Of a stretch of DNA of 56,994 nucleotides, positions 29,419 to 39,948 are shown one piece after another; positions within the stretch are counted from its first letter, which is position 1, and every line of letters begins with the position of its first letter. This DNA comes from Vibrio maritimus (GTDB lineage: Bacteria > Pseudomonadota > Gammaproteobacteria > Enterobacterales > Vibrionaceae). Location: contig JYJJ01000021.1 of assembly GCA_003263775.1 (NCBI GenBank), forward strand, positions 1-56,994, read 5' to 3'. The notes beneath the pieces are model-generated. The model did not search any database. It had not been told where the DNA came from and was given only the letters and a program-made list of their open reading frames with translations. The translations under genes and the position numbers were made by a program.

Positions 29419-29428
29419 TGGGACTTCG

Positions 29429-29956
29429 ATGAAAACCTTGAAAACGCTACTTTGTGGCTTATTGCTATCCCTGAGCGTGCTGGCTGCGCCACTGGCGATG
29501 GCTGAAACTGACTCAGATGTATTAACACTCGATTGGATTGATCTCATTCCGGAGAAAGAGCGCAATCAGTTTGATGCGATGGGGATGCCTTCAGTCGATC
29601 ACTCCGGTGGCGTGATGGAACAATCGAAAGTCGGTACCGTGCGCCAAGAACTCAATGGCAGTAAGGTAAAAATCCCTGGCTTCGTTATCCCACTCGAAGG
29701 GGATGAAAATGCGGTAACGGAATTTCTATTGGTACCCTACTTCGGTGCCTGTATCCACGTTCCACCACCGCCGCCAAACCAAATCATCTACGTGAAGTTC
29801 AAGGAAGGCGCGCCTGTACACCGTCTATGGGATGTGATTTATGTTGTTGGTACGCTAAAAACAGAAACCATCGACTCAGAGCTAGCGCAGACTGGCTACT
29901 TAATCGATGGTTATGAGATTGAAGACTACGATGATGGCTATGACGAAGCCGAGTGA
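29429..29956 (+). CDS. DUF3299-type periplasmic protein of the zrg operon
   Basis: A 175-residue secreted protein with a signal peptide (LLLSLSVLAAPLAMA-ET). Family-like segments are LDWIDLIP, GSKVKIPGFVIPLEGDE and FLLVPYFGACIHVPPPPPNQ, the last with one cysteine and one histidine that could touch metal; the C-terminus is very acidic (YEIEDYDDGYDEAE). It begins 10 bases after the permease gene and is the last gene of the operon. Its function is not known; I infer a periplasmic accessory role in zinc handling. Confidence 0.83.
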   Translation: MKTLKTLLCGLLLSLSVLAAPLAMAETDSDVLTLDWIDLIPEKERNQFDAMGMPSVDHSGGVMEQSKVGTVRQELNGSKVKIPGFVIPLEGDENAVTEFLLVPYFGACIHVPPPPPNQIIYVKFKEGAPVHRLWDVIYVVGTLKTETIDSELAQTGYLIDGYEIEDYDDGYDEAE

Positions 29957-30017
29957 TAATTGAACCGCGTCGTAGCTAAATACGAAAACATTAGATACGA
30001 AACCGCGTGCTAGGCTA

Positions 30018-30152
30018 TTAGCCTATTAATGTAGAAAGATAGCCCAGTACGCCAATATAGACACACAGCAGCAAGATAACCGAGACCTGCTTTTTCATTT
30101 TGCTCTGTGGCGCATGACTCTCTAACGAGTGATTGTCTCTTGAGTGCCTCAT
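30018..30152 (-). CDS. Small single-span membrane protein, 44 residues
   Basis: Short reading frame with start ATG at 30152 and stop at 30018. The ribosome site is excellent (GAGGAGGG, 5 bases before the ATG). The protein has a hydrophilic His/Ser-rich N-terminus (about 18 residues), then KMKKQ and one membrane segment (VSVILLLCVYIGVLGYLSTL). It is opposite in strand and convergent with the DUF3299 gene of the zinc operon. I know no family for it. The case rests on the ribosome site, the charge pattern and the clean membrane segment. Confidence 0.65.
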   Translation of the reverse strand: MRHSRDNHSLESHAPQSKMKKQVSVILLLCVYIGVLGYLSTLIG

Positions 30153-30350
30153 AACGCCCTCCTCTATTATGAAGCATAAACTTAACAAAATTTTAGCATT
30201 TATCCTAGAGTTTTTACAACCGCTTCTCGTAGCCGCTATTTTCGGACATCAGCTCACATAAATTACGCTGGTTTTTGCACGAAATTCCCGCTAAATTGAA
30301 GACTTATTTCACATTATTGCTTCGTTTTCGCTTCATATTGAGTCTGAGTA

Positions 30351-31253
30351 ATGAGTCATCATCCCGTTGAGAGCAAGCCTGCTAAAGTAGAATCTAACTC
30401 GTCCACTGAGTCTGGGCAAAAGAAAGCCCATCACATGAAAGACAGCGCCAGTCGTTTACGCGCGATTGCCGAGTCTCATTACCTCGACGCTCTGATCCGT
30501 GAGGAAACGCCAAGCCAGTCATTGTTTGAACGAGCCATGCTGCGTGAAAAACAAGGGAAAGAGCAACGCCAGAAGAACCTGGAGCAAATCATCAAAGCAG
30601 CGATGGCAGCCTGCAAAAACGAAGTGGCGGGAGAGCCTGATTTTGACTGGTTAGTACGCTATTTTGATATGGCGAAAGAGATCCACAACTCGTCAATGCA
30701 AAAGCTATGGGCTCAAGTGTTAAAACGCGAAATCACCAATCCTGGCGCCACATCGATGAAGGCATTAAAAACGCTTCGGGACATGACCCCCAAAGAAGCG
30801 CAAACTCTACAAAGAGCCTCGTCATTAGCGTGCAGCTTTGGAACGGACAGCAGTCGTAAGTTACTGCTCGGCATAAAACATCAAACAGGTTTGTTCAGCT
30901 TCTCTCGTCGCGAGAGTGTCGATGAATTGAGTTTGGGTGAGTATCAATTGCCTTACTCTAGCATCCTGCTATTAGTCGAGTTAGGTGTATTGCTGGCAAC
31001 AGAGCTCGAATCAGGAGAGATCAGTAAAGAAGCACCATTAAAGCTTAGCTATCAAGGCCAAGAAATGACGTTGGCAGCGAAAACCAAAGGCATTACGCTA
31101 ACTTACTACCGCTTTACACCAACCGGCAATGAGCTGTGCCAGTTGCTTGGTCACCGCAGCAATGCTCAGTATCAAGAGCAATTAGTGGCGCTGCTGAATC
31201 GAAAATTTGTGGTCAAAGGTGAGCTGCCAACCTCTTTTCATCATACGGTGTAG
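30351..31253 (+). CDS. TIGR03899-type conserved protein of unknown function
   Basis: A 300-residue soluble protein. It is mostly helical and basic, with a first helical region (RLRAIAESHYLDALIREETPS), a central DFDWLVRYFDMAKEIHNSSMQKLWAQVLKREITNPG segment like the DUF2806 module seen in such proteins, and a C-terminal YYRFTPTGNELCQLLG part resembling a winged-helix end. These features match what I recall of the TIGR03899 group found in Vibrio and Shewanella. It stands alone, convergent with cysC. No function proposed. Confidence 0.8.
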   Translation: MSHHPVESKPAKVESNSSTESGQKKAHHMKDSASRLRAIAESHYLDALIREETPSQSLFERAMLREKQGKEQRQKNLEQIIKAAMAACKNEVAGEPDFDWLVRYFDMAKEIHNSSMQKLWAQVLKREITNPGATSMKALKTLRDMTPKEAQTLQRASSLACSFGTDSSRKLLLGIKHQTGLFSFSRRESVDELSLGEYQLPYSSILLLVELGVLLATELESGEISKEAPLKLSYQGQEMTLAAKTKGITLTYYRFTPTGNELCQLLGHRSNAQYQEQLVALLNRKFVVKGELPTSFHHTV

Positions 31254-31265
31254 CAGCCCAACTGA

Positions 31266-31898
31266 TTAACTGATGACTTGCTTAGCCTTGAGTACCGCTA
31301 AACATTGCTCCACCAGCTCGGCGACTGCGTAGTCGCCGGCTTTAAGATGGATCTCTGGCTCAAGCGGAGCTTCGTACTCAGAATCGATACCGGTAAAGTT
31401 AGGGATCTGGCCGGCACGCGCTTTTTTGTAGAGGCCTTTTGGATCGCGTGATTCACACACCGCTAAGCTCGCATCGACAAACACTTCCATAAACTCGCCC
31501 TCAGGCAAAAGGTCACGAACCAAGGTGCGCTCTTCACGATGCGGAGAGATAAATGCAGAGAGCACAATCAGACCTGCGTCCGCCATTAGCTTAGCCAGCT
31601 CACCCACGCGGCGGATGTTTTCACGTCGGTCTTGCTCCGAAAAACCTAGATCGCGGCACAGACCGTGTCTGACGTTATCACCATCTAGCAAATAGGTATG
31701 GTAGCCACGAGTGGCCAGTTCTGTTTCGAGCGCGCCGGCTACGGTGGATTTGCCAGCTCCCGATAAGCCTGTAAACCACAGCACCACAGGCTGCTGTTTT
31801 TTCAATTCAGCACGCTCTGACTTGGTCACCACATGTTGATGCCAAATCACGTTTTCATCTTTTTCGATAGTGTCAGAGGCTTGTACAGTATTCGACAT
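31266..31898 (-). CDS. cysC: Adenylyl-sulfate kinase CysC
   Basis: Phosphorylates APS to PAPS, the substrate of CysH. The 210-residue kinase has Walker [10 protein letters not shown], the family segments [36 protein letters not shown] and FISPHREER, and the lid region [19 protein letters not shown]. It is the last gene of the cobA-cysD-cysN-SLC13-cysC array, 22 bases after the SLC13 gene. Confidence 0.96.
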   Translation of the reverse strand: MSNTVQASDTIEKDENVIWHQHVVTKSERAELKKQQPVVLWFTGLSGAGKSTVAGALETELATRGYHTYLLDGDNVRHGLCRDLGFSEQDRRENIRRVGELAKLMADAGLIVLSAFISPHREERTLVRDLLPEGEFMEVFVDASLAVCESRDPKGLYKKARAGQIPNFTGIDSEYEAPLEPEIHLKAGDYAVAELVEQCLAVLKAKQVIS

Positions 31899-31920
31899 AA
31901 CTCGTCCTTAGGTAACGCCG

Positions 31921-33648
31921 TTAAAAAGGAAAAAAGTAAGGGATAAGAGCGAGCACCAACACCGAGTAAACGATGGAGATGGGAATGCCAATCCGCATGT
32001 AATCTTTAAGCTGATAATTACCCACGCTATACACCAATAGGTTGGTTTGATAGCCGTAGGGAGAGACAAAGCTTGCGCTCGCCCCAAACAGCACTGCCAT
32101 GATAAATGGCATAGGATCGACACCATAGGCGACCGACATACTGTAGCCAATCGGGAACGCCAGCGCCGCTGCAGCATTATTGGTGACCAACTCGGTCAAT
32201 AACAGTGTCACTAAGTAAGTGGCCACTAACGCACCGAATACGCCCCAGCCATTGAACATCTCGATGAACATGTCACCCATACGCTCAGAAAGGCCAGTTG
32301 AAATCATTAACTGAGCAATGGAAAGTGCGGAGCCGACGATCACCACAATATCGGTTGGGAAGCGGCGGCGCAGCTCACCCAAATTAACGATACCAAACGC
32401 CAATACCGCTATCAGATACAGTGCGAGCCCTTTAATGATAGGAAGCACGTTAGTAAGTGCTAACGCTATGACAGCAACAAAGCCAAACAGAACATAGCTA
32501 GACTTCGCTAGGTCAAGCTTGGCACTGGAGTCTAAATCGTTAACAAGCACGAACTCTTTGCGATGCTGACGACGAAGTGCCTCAAAGCGTTTACCCGGAG
32601 CGAGTACTAAAGTATCCCCCGCTTGCAGGATAATATTGCCAAGCCCACCTTCCAAACGCTCATGACCGCGACGAATCGCCACGACCACCGCATCAAAGCG
32701 ATCTCGAAACTGACTCGATTTAAGGGTGTTATTACAAAATGTCGCCGACGAGCTTACCACCACTTCCAGTAAGTTCTGTCCGTTGAGGTGATGTTGACCA
32801 AAAAAGGTTAAGCCGGTAATTTCTTGTAGCGTCGCGACACTTTCCACATCACCACAAAATAGTAAGCGGTCTTTGGCTTCTAATACAAAGTCAGGGCCGA
32901 CCGATGCCAACGTTTGACCATCACGAACCACCTCGGCAAGGAAAAGCTTACGCAGTGCCCTTAGGTTGTTCTCAGCGATACTGCGTCCCACCAGCGGTGA
33001 GCCAGATTCTACTCGTGCTTCTAAAAAATACGGTAGATCATCTTGGTTGGTGTCATCGTAGTTCGGCAAGAAATAGCTAAGCGGAATTAATACCAACACG
33101 CCACCGAACAGTACGCTCAAGCCAATCCAGGTCGGCTCGAAGAAACCCAAGCTCGGTAGACCTACATCCTCAACGAAGCTGTTAATAATCAGGTTGGTTG
33201 AGGTACCAATCAGCGTCAGTGTGCCGCCTAGAATGGCAGCATAAGATAACGGGATCAGTAATTTGGATGGCGCATGGCGCTGATTACGCTTAATAGCACC
33301 AATTAACGAGACGACCACTGCCGTATTGTTAGTAAACGAGGAAAGCAGTGCAGTCGAGATACCCAATTTAGCGACGACAGCCCCTAAACGCCCTGTGGCA
33401 ATAGAGCGGCTGACCCAGCTAATTAGACGTGTTTTCTCTAGCGCTGCTGAGGATAAAATCAATAACACCAGAGTCAGCAGCGATGAGTTGGTGAAATTAC
33501 TCGCAACCGCATTGATATCTATCATGCCAGCAATAAACGCCAAAAACGCAGCGCCTGCAAAAATAAGGCTCGGTTTGATCTGGGTTGCTATCAAGCAAGT
33601 GATGATAGACATCAGCAAAGCTAGCACCACTCCTTGTTCCCACATCAT
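31921..33648 (-). CDS. SLC13/DASS-type permease with RCK-C domains, probable sulfate transporter
   Basis: A 575-residue membrane carrier. Two membrane halves (about residues 5-190 and 385-575) flank a soluble centre with two TrkA-C/RCK-C domains (FLEARVESGSPLVGRSIAEN and LLEVVVSS..). DASS signatures are visible as NNTAVVVSLIG and GTSTNLIIN in the first half and TNNAAAALAFPIGYSM in the second. It sits between cysN and cysC, so I infer sulfate uptake feeding activation; other oxyanions or dicarboxylates remain possible. Confidence 0.88.
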   Translation of the reverse strand: MMWEQGVVLALLMSIITCLIATQIKPSLIFAGAAFLAFIAGMIDINAVASNFTNSSLLTLVLLILSSAALEKTRLISWVSRSIATGRLGAVVAKLGISTALLSSFTNNTAVVVSLIGAIKRNQRHAPSKLLIPLSYAAILGGTLTLIGTSTNLIINSFVEDVGLPSLGFFEPTWIGLSVLFGGVLVLIPLSYFLPNYDDTNQDDLPYFLEARVESGSPLVGRSIAENNLRALRKLFLAEVVRDGQTLASVGPDFVLEAKDRLLFCGDVESVATLQEITGLTFFGQHHLNGQNLLEVVVSSSATFCNNTLKSSQFRDRFDAVVVAIRRGHERLEGGLGNIILQAGDTLVLAPGKRFEALRRQHRKEFVLVNDLDSSAKLDLAKSSYVLFGFVAVIALALTNVLPIIKGLALYLIAVLAFGIVNLGELRRRFPTDIVVIVGSALSIAQLMISTGLSERMGDMFIEMFNGWGVFGALVATYLVTLLLTELVTNNAAAALAFPIGYSMSVAYGVDPMPFIMAVLFGASASFVSPYGYQTNLLVYSVGNYQLKDYMRIGIPISIVYSVLVLALIPYFFPF

Positions 33649-33732
33649 CCTATTCCTTTTGCAAAGTCACTGCGTTGTCATTATTGGCTCTAGCGATCGC
33701 TAGAGCTCATGGTTACGGTTATATAACGGTGG

Positions 33733-35144
33733 TTATATTTTCGCGTCCCACTCAGGGAAGTGCTTCATGATCAGAGCCTTAAGCTCTTTCTCAAAGGCCC
33801 CCATACGCTCTTGTGGTGAACGCTGCTCTTCAGCTAAAGCTTCACGAACAAGACCAGCACCCACTGTCACGTTGGTAAGACGATCAATCACAATAAAACC
33901 ACCGGTATCTTGAACCGAATCGTAGCTATCAATGGCTACCGCTTCCGTCAGTGACCACTCACACAAACCGATGCCGTTTAGTGGCAGTGATTCTGCCTCA
34001 AACGATTTAAGTGAGTTGATGTCGTACTGATGGCGAACCGCATCCAACTGTCCCTGCGTTTTCTTACCTGCAATTTTGATGTCGTAACTGCGACCTGCCG
34101 CTAGCGGCTCATCCGTCATCCACACCACATCCGCCAGTAGACGATTTGATGACGCAACACGAGCATCTTGCTTAACAATCAAGTCACCACGCTGATATCA
34201 ATCTCATCGGTCAGCGTTAATGTCACTGCTTGACCTGCAAATGCACTCGGCAAATCACCATCAAACGTCACGATACGCTCGACTTTAGACGTCTTACCGG
34301 ACGGCAGTGCTTTAATCTCATCGCCAACGCGGATTTCACCAGAACCAATAGTGCCGGCAAAGCCACGGAAATCTAGGTTTGGTCGGTTAACGTATTGCAC
34401 TGGGAAGCGGAACTCCCCTTGCTGTTTACCTTGGTCGATGTCCACTTTCTCTAGTAGATCGAGCAATGGCTCACCTTGATACCAACTCATCTTGTCACTG
34501 AGATCCACGACGTTGTCGCCCTCTAGGGCAGAGATCGGGATCATCTGAATGTCGATGTCTTTGCCTAGATTCTCTGAGAACGTCAGATACTCATCGCGGA
34601 TCTCTTCATAGCGCTGCTGTGAGTAATCGACCAAATCCATCTTGTTCACCGCAACAATAAAGTGCTTTAGACCAAGTAGGCTGGAGATAAACGAGTGACG
34701 ACGCGTTTGATCGAGCACGCCTTTACGCGCATCAATCAAGATCACCGCAAGATCACAGGTCGATGCACCCGTTGCCATGTTTCGCGTGTACTGCTCATGC
34801 CCCGGAGTATCGGCAATGATGAACTTACGTTTTTGGGTCGAGAAGTAGCGGTATGCCACATCAATCGTGATCCCTTGCTCACGCTCTGCCTGTAAGCCAT
34901 CGACAAGTAAGGCTAAATCTGGCTTCTCACCAGTCGTACCAACACGCTGGCTATCAGAGTGAACCGCCGCGAGTTGATCCTCATAAATTTGTTTCGAGTC
35001 GTGGAGCAAGCGACCAATTAAGGTACTTTTACCATCATCAACTGAGCCACACGTTAGGAATCGAAGTAACGATTTGTACTGGTGCTGACTCAGGTAACCT
35101 TCAATACCGAGTTCGGCAAGTTGTGCTTCTACTGCGCTGTTCAT
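33733..35144 (-). CDS. cysN: Sulfate adenylyltransferase large subunit CysN, frameshifted
   Basis: GTPase subunit of ATP sulfurylase, driving APS formation with CysD. The GTPase motifs are complete: [19 protein letters not shown] (P-loop), [12 protein letters not shown] (G3) and NKMDL (G4). EF-Tu-like beta domains follow. The frame breaks near 34191; adding one C (AGCGTGG to AGCCGTGG) restores [15 protein letters not shown] and gives 470 residues, near the E. coli 475. It begins 18 bases after cysD. The deletion is most likely a sequence error. Confidence 0.94.
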
Positions 35145-35162
35145 AATCTGTTCCTTCGATCC

Positions 35163-36071
35163 TTAAAAGTATCCTTGACGTTTCTTAAGCTCCATCGATC
35201 CTGACTGATCGTGGTCGATCGCTCGCCCTTGCCTCTCACTTGAGGTCGCGACGAGCATCTCTTCGATAATTCCAGTAAGTGTGGTCGCCTCCGACTCAAT
35301 AGCACCGGTCAATGGGTAACAGCCAAGTGTTCTAAAGCGCACACTCTTGTGTTCAACCGTTTCATCAGGGCCGATTTCCATGCGGTCATCGTCCACCATG
35401 ATCAACATACCATCGCGCTCGACCACTGGACGTGGTGCTGCAAGATACAGAGGCACGATTTCAATGCCTTCTAGCAAGATGTATTGCCAGATATCGAGTT
35501 CAGTCCAGTTAGAAAGTGGGAACACACGGATGCTCTCGCCTTTGTTAATTTGACCGTTATAGGTTTTCCACAGCTCAGGACGTTGGTTCTTCGGATCCCA
35601 TGTATGGTTCTTGTCGCGGAATGAATAGACACGCTCTTTAGCACGAGACTTCTCTTCATCACGACGTGCACCACCGAATGCCGCATCAAAACCGTATTTG
35701 TTGAGCGCCTGCTTTAGACCTTGAGTCTTCATAATGTCGGTATGTTTAGATGAACCGTGCACAAACGGGCTACAGCCCATGGCTAGACCTTCTGGGTTCT
35801 TGTGCACCAAAAGCTCGAATCCGTAGTTCTTTGCTGTACGGTCGCGAAATTCAATCATCTCTTTGAACTTCCAATCGGTATCCACGTGCAGTAATGGGAA
35901 CGGGATCTTACCTGGGTAAAATGCTTTACGCGCTAGATGCAGCATCACCGACGAGTCTTTACCGATCGAGTACATCATGACGGGATTATCAAATTCCGCG
36001 GCGACTTCGCGGATGATGTGAATACTTTCCGCTTCCAACTGTTTAAGGTGTGTGAGTCTTTCTTGGTCCAT
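35163..36071 (-). CDS. cysD: Sulfate adenylyltransferase small subunit CysD
   Basis: Catalytic subunit of ATP sulfurylase (ATP + sulfate to APS + PPi), a PP-loop enzyme. The 302-residue protein has the PP-loop [32 protein letters not shown], the arginine-rich [15 protein letters not shown] motif, and a C-terminal [10 protein letters not shown]. It lies between cobA and cysN in a single-strand array; Ppa (17709-18239) would remove the pyrophosphate formed. Confidence 0.97.
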   Translation of the reverse strand: MDQERLTHLKQLEAESIHIIREVAAEFDNPVMMYSIGKDSSVMLHLARKAFYPGKIPFPLLHVDTDWKFKEMIEFRDRTAKNYGFELLVHKNPEGLAMGCSPFVHGSSKHTDIMKTQGLKQALNKYGFDAAFGGARRDEEKSRAKERVYSFRDKNHTWDPKNQRPELWKTYNGQINKGESIRVFPLSNWTELDIWQYILLEGIEIVPLYLAAPRPVVERDGMLIMVDDDRMEIGPDETVEHKSVRFRTLGCYPLTGAIESEATTLTGIIEEMLVATSSERQGRAIDHDQSGSMELKKRQGYF

Positions 36072-36154
36072 GAGTTGTGCTTCCTTTGTTCATGTTGACG
36101 TGACTTGGCCAACACACGACTGATTTAGAATATGAGTGAGCTATCCTCTTAGGG

Positions 36155-37030
36155 TTAAGCTCTAATACTTTGTAGTGTTTCGATTTGGCTTGGCTGTGCA
36201 CTATCTTCACCAAACCAAGAGAGTTCATCGGCTAACGAGACCACCTCACCGACAACAATCAGTGATGGCGACTGCGCATCTTTGGCCATCTCCGGTAGTG
36301 TCGCCAAAGTGCCGCGTAAGACCTTTTGGGTTGCCTGTGTCCCACGCTCAATAATGGCAACAGGTACACTTGAACTTCGGCCGTGTTCAATAAGTTGCGA
36401 ATGGATATAGTCAGATTTCATTAGCCCCATGTAGATAACGAGAGTCTGATTGCCGCGCGCCAGCGTCGACCAATCCATATCATCGCTATCCGGTTTTAGG
36501 TGCCCGGTGACAAACAGCGCCGATTGCGCGTAGTCTCGATGAGTTAGGGGGATACCTGCGTAAGCCGTCGCACCAGCGGCTGCGGTAATGCCAGGTACTA
36601 CTTGGAATCGAATACCTGCTGATGCGAGAACTTGCAGCTCTTCACCACCACGGCCAAATACAAACGGATCGCCACCTTTAATACGAACGACTTTGTGACC
36701 ACTCAGGGCAAACTCGACCAACAGTTGATTGGTTTTTTCTTGAGGAACGCTGTGATGACCAGCTCTTTTGCCCACACAAACTAAAATAGTACTATCTGGT
36801 ACCAGCGCCATAATTTCTTCAGAAACAAGATAGTCATAGAGCACAACGTCAGCTTGTTGCAGAAGATTTAATGCTTTTATGGTCAGTAGTTCAGGATCGC
36901 CAGGGCCGGCACCGATTAAAGCCACCTCGCCTTCGTTGAGCTGTGATTTGGCTAGCCTTGGCTTATCTTGGTTGCTAACCAAAGTGGGTGTACTTCCTTT
37001 GCCCGGCTGGTTAGTAAAAGTTGGGTTCAT
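36155..37030 (-). CDS. cobA: Uroporphyrinogen-III C-methyltransferase CobA
   Basis: SAM-dependent enzyme making precorrin-2, the precursor of siroheme used by CysI. About 291 residues from the ATG at 37030, which has GAAGGAT 8 bases upstream; an in-frame ATG at 37072 adds 14 residues without family resemblance. Motifs: [22 protein letters not shown]-like [34 protein letters not shown] and [12 protein letters not shown]. No CysG-type precorrin-2 dehydrogenase domain is fused, so that step must be encoded elsewhere. First gene of the sulfate activation operon. Confidence 0.93.
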   Translation of the reverse strand: MNPTFTNQPGKGSTPTLVSNQDKPRLAKSQLNEGEVALIGAGPGDPELLTIKALNLLQQADVVLYDYLVSEEIMALVPDSTILVCVGKRAGHHSVPQEKTNQLLVEFALSGHKVVRIKGGDPFVFGRGGEELQVLASAGIRFQVVPGITAAAGATAYAGIPLTHRDYAQSALFVTGHLKPDSDDMDWSTLARGNQTLVIYMGLMKSDYIHSQLIEHGRSSSVPVAIIERGTQATQKVLRGTLATLPEMAKDAQSPSLIVVGEVVSLADELSWFGEDSAQPSQIETLQSIRA

Positions 37031-37343
37031 AATGGCAATCCTTCGCATATCGAATGATGGCATTATGACCACTCGCCTATATTACTTGAAATTCTAAAAT
37101 TTCATTTTTTATTCCAAAAGTCACTAAAGAAGCCATTTAGCCCGAAAATATGGTCAAATTTCGAACTAACTCGCCGTGTTGAACCTCTATCAGTTGTAGT
37201 CTTACTGATAAAGGTGAGAGATCGGTATCAGAACCCCAGTAAGTAACAAATACAGATCACACTTTTATAGCCATAGAAACATTTCTTACATCACAAATTG
37301 ATACACTTAGCGAGTTTTTGAATCACCCTCGAATTAGAAGGAT
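37031..37343. other. 313-base divergent promoter region, cobA / cpdB
   Basis: No coding sequence visible. It must hold the promoters for the sulfate operon (leftward) and cpdB (rightward). The 37085-37130 part is very AT-rich, as expected for CysB-type activation, but I cannot point to a defined CysB site. No clear CRP box was found near cpdB, only isolated ATCACA half-sites (around 37255 and 37291). Confidence 0.5.
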
Positions 37344-39311
37344 ATGAAGATGAAAGTGGCAGTGACCCCAATTTCTATCGCTGTGCTAGGCGGGATGCTT
37401 ACAATGGCAGGCCCAGCGATGGCTGACGAGATCAAGTTAAGAATTATCGAAACGACGGACATTCATACTAATGTTATGGATTACGACTACTACAAGGATA
37501 AGCCGTCGCAGAAAATCGGCCTGACTCGCGCTGCTACTTTGGTAAAAGAAGCTCGTGGTGAGGTAACGAACAGCGTATTGGTGGATAACGGAGACCTACT
37601 TCAAGGTAGCCCAATGGGCGACTACATGGCATCGAAAGGCATTAAGCCAGGTGAAATCCACCCGGTTTATAAAGCGATGAACCAGCTTGACTACGATGTC
37701 GGTAACATTGGTAACCACGAGTTTAACTACGGCCTTGAGTTCCTCAAAACCTCACTGGAAGGCGCTAACTTCCCTTACATCAGCGCTAACGTGTTTGACA
37801 AAAAAACCGGTGACCACTACTTCAAGCCTTACCTAATCAAAACCCATACATTCAAAGACACCGATGGCAATGCACACGACGTGAAAGTGGGTTATATCGG
37901 CTTTGTGCCACCTCAAATCATGGTATGGGATAAGAAAAACCTCGAAGGCAAAGTGTTCGCTGAAGACATTAAAGCTTCCGCTGAAAAGCTAGTACCTCAG
38001 ATGAAGAAAGAAGGTGCGGACATTATCGTTGCTATCCCGCACTCAGGCGTTTCAAGCGATCCGTACAAAGCTGGCGCAGAAAACTCGACTTACTACCTTT
38101 CTGAAGTAGAGGGCATCGACGCGATTGCGTTTGGTCACTCTCACGCAGTATTCCCAGGTAAAGGCTTTGACAATATCCAAGGCGTTGATAACGAAAAAGG
38201 CACTATCAATGGTATTGCTGCGGTGATGCCGGGACGTTGGGGTAGTCACGTTGGCGTAATGGATCTTGTGCTTGAGCAAGACGGTGATAGCTGGAAAGTA
38301 GCTGACGCGCAAACAGAAGCTCGTCCAATCTTCGACGCTGCAAACAAAAAGCCAATTGCTAAAGCAGACCAAGGTATTGTTGATGCGGTTAAAGGCGATC
38401 ACAGTGCCACACGTGATTTCGTAAACCAACCGATTGGTAAAGCCAATGATGTGATGTACAGTTTCTTAGCGCTAGTGCAGGATGACCCGACGGTACAGAT
38501 CGTTAACCTTGCACAAAAAGATTATGTAGAGACCATGATCCAAGGCGATCCGGATCTTGATGGTCTGCCAGTTCTATCGGCCGCTGCACCATTTAAAGCG
38601 GGCGGTCGCAAAAACGATCCTGCGAACTTTACCGAAGTAGAATCGGGGCAGCTTACATTCCGTAATGCGGCCGACTTATACCTATACCCAAATACGCTCG
38701 TTGCACTGAAAGTAACGGGTAAAGAAGTGAAGGAATGGTTAGAGTGTTCTGCAGGTCAGTTCAAGCAAATCGATGCGAACTCTAACAAGCCACAATCACT
38801 GATCGATTGGGATGGCTTCCGCACCTACAACTTTGATGTGATGGATGGTGTTGAATACCAAATCGATGTTACTAAACCAGCTCGTTACGATGGCAACTGT
38901 AAACTGCTGGATGAAAGCAGCGAGCGTATCGTTGGCCTGACTTATAACGGTAAGCCAATCGACATGAAGCAAACCTTCATCATTGCAACCAACAACTACC
39001 GTGCATACAGCAACAAGTTCCCTGGTACTGGTAGCGACTTTATCGCATTTGATTCTCCAGATGAAAACCGTTCTATCGTTGCTAACTACATCTCGAAAGT
39101 AAGCAAAGAGAAAGGCGAAGTGACGCCAAGTGCGGACAACAACTGGTCATTTGCGCCAATTAGCACAAGCGCTAAGCTAGACGTGCGTTTTGAAACCTCT
39201 CCATCAGAGAAAGCGGCGCAATTTATCAGCGACAAAGGTCAATATCCAATGGAGAAGGTAGCGACTGACGATGTTGGCTTCGCGGTTTACCAAATCGACT
39301 TACAAAAATAA
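37344..39311 (+). CDS. cpdB: Periplasmic 2',3'-cyclic-nucleotide 2'-phosphodiesterase/3'-nucleotidase CpdB
   Basis: Periplasmic enzyme that degrades 2',3'-cyclic nucleotides and 3'-nucleotides so the cell can take up nucleosides and phosphate. The 655-residue protein has a signal peptide ending near GPAMA-DE, the metallophosphatase motifs [38 protein letters not shown] and [11 protein letters not shown], and a 5'-nucleotidase C-terminal domain with [17 protein letters not shown] second ATG two codons in (37350) has better spacing from AAGGA and may be the true start. Confidence 0.95.
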   Translation: MKMKVAVTPISIAVLGGMLTMAGPAMADEIKLRIIETTDIHTNVMDYDYYKDKPSQKIGLTRAATLVKEARGEVTNSVLVDNGDLLQGSPMGDYMASKGIKPGEIHPVYKAMNQLDYDVGNIGNHEFNYGLEFLKTSLEGANFPYISANVFDKKTGDHYFKPYLIKTHTFKDTDGNAHDVKVGYIGFVPPQIMVWDKKNLEGKVFAEDIKASAEKLVPQMKKEGADIIVAIPHSGVSSDPYKAGAENSTYYLSEVEGIDAIAFGHSHAVFPGKGFDNIQGVDNEKGTINGIAAVMPGRWGSHVGVMDLVLEQDGDSWKVADAQTEARPIFDAANKKPIAKADQGIVDAVKGDHSATRDFVNQPIGKANDVMYSFLALVQDDPTVQIVNLAQKDYVETMIQGDPDLDGLPVLSAAAPFKAGGRKNDPANFTEVESGQLTFRNAADLYLYPNTLVALKVTGKEVKEWLECSAGQFKQIDANSNKPQSLIDWDGFRTYNFDVMDGVEYQIDVTKPARYDGNCKLLDESSERIVGLTYNGKPIDMKQTFIIATNNYRAYSNKFPGTGSDFIAFDSPDENRSIVANYISKVSKEKGEVTPSADNNWSFAPISTSAKLDVRFETSPSEKAAQFISDKGQYPMEKVATDDVGFAVYQIDLQK

Positions 39312-39347
39312 CGGTCTCTAGATTTAGATACCGCCCTAATAAGTCTA

Positions 39348-39368
39348 GCCACGCGTAATGCGTGGCTT
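39348..39368 (+). terminator. Terminator after cpdB
   Basis: Stem AGCCACGC / GCGTGGCT, 5-base loop, followed by TTTTTT. Confidence 0.85.
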
Positions 39369-39432
39369 TTTTATTCGCCTCGGTTTAGTCTAAGAACGAT
39401 AGGCCGTTGATAGCAATAAAGAGAAATACATC

Positions 39433-39885
39433 ATGATTATCTGGAAGACAAAAACGTTCACTGAACTCAACACGACTGATCTATATGAGTTGATCAAACT
39501 GCGCGTCGATGTCTTTGTGGTAGAACAAACCTGCCCTTATCCAGAATTGGATAACAAAGACCAAATCGAAGGCGTACACCATTTACTGGGTTACCAAGGT
39601 GATGAACTCGTCGCCTGTGCGCGATTGTTACCAAAAGGCACTACGTACGAACAAGTGAGTATTGGCCGTGTAGCAACGAAGCAGACGCATCGTGGGGGTG
39701 GTTTAGGGCATGATTTACTGGTGCAAGCAAAACTCGAGTGTGAGCGTCTGTGGCCTAATGAGAGCATCCAACTCGGTGCGCAATCTCACTTGCAAGCTTA
39801 CTATTCAAAACATGGCTTTAGTGCCTGCTCGGATGAATACCTAGAAGATGATATCCCTCATATTGACATGAGGCTTCTCAAATAA
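39433..39885 (+). CDS. elaA: ElaA-like GNAT N-acetyltransferase
   Basis: A 150-residue GNAT-fold protein. It opens with the ElaA-like segment FTELNTTDLYELIKLRVDVFVVEQTCPYPELD, followed by acetyl-CoA binding strand and loop SIGRVATKQTHRGGGLGHDLL and the C-terminal AQSHLQAYYSKHGFSACSDEY. The substrate is unknown. The gene stands alone with its own terminator. Confidence 0.9.
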   Translation: MIIWKTKTFTELNTTDLYELIKLRVDVFVVEQTCPYPELDNKDQIEGVHHLLGYQGDELVACARLLPKGTTYEQVSIGRVATKQTHRGGGLGHDLLVQAKLECERLWPNESIQLGAQSHLQAYYSKHGFSACSDEYLEDDIPHIDMRLLK

Positions 39886-39917
39886 CCGTGACTTAAACAG
39901 TGACGACTTGAACCAAA

Positions 39918-39937
39918 AAGGGGCTTGCGAGCCCCTT
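39918..39937 (+). terminator. Bidirectional terminator after elaA
   Basis: Stem AAGGGGCT / AGCCCCTT with a 4-base TGCG loop, then CTTATCTTTTTC. It also serves the convergent OapA-like gene. Confidence 0.75.
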
Positions 39938-39948
39938 CTTATCTTTTT

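Noticed and set aside
30011..30025. Palindrome TAGGCTA-T-TAGCCTA as a terminator of the zinc operon
   Set aside because: Usable stem is only about five pairs and no T tract follows on the plus strand.
37250..37300. CRP site upstream of cpdB
   Set aside because: ATCACA half-sites are present, but no partner TGTGA at the required spacing.
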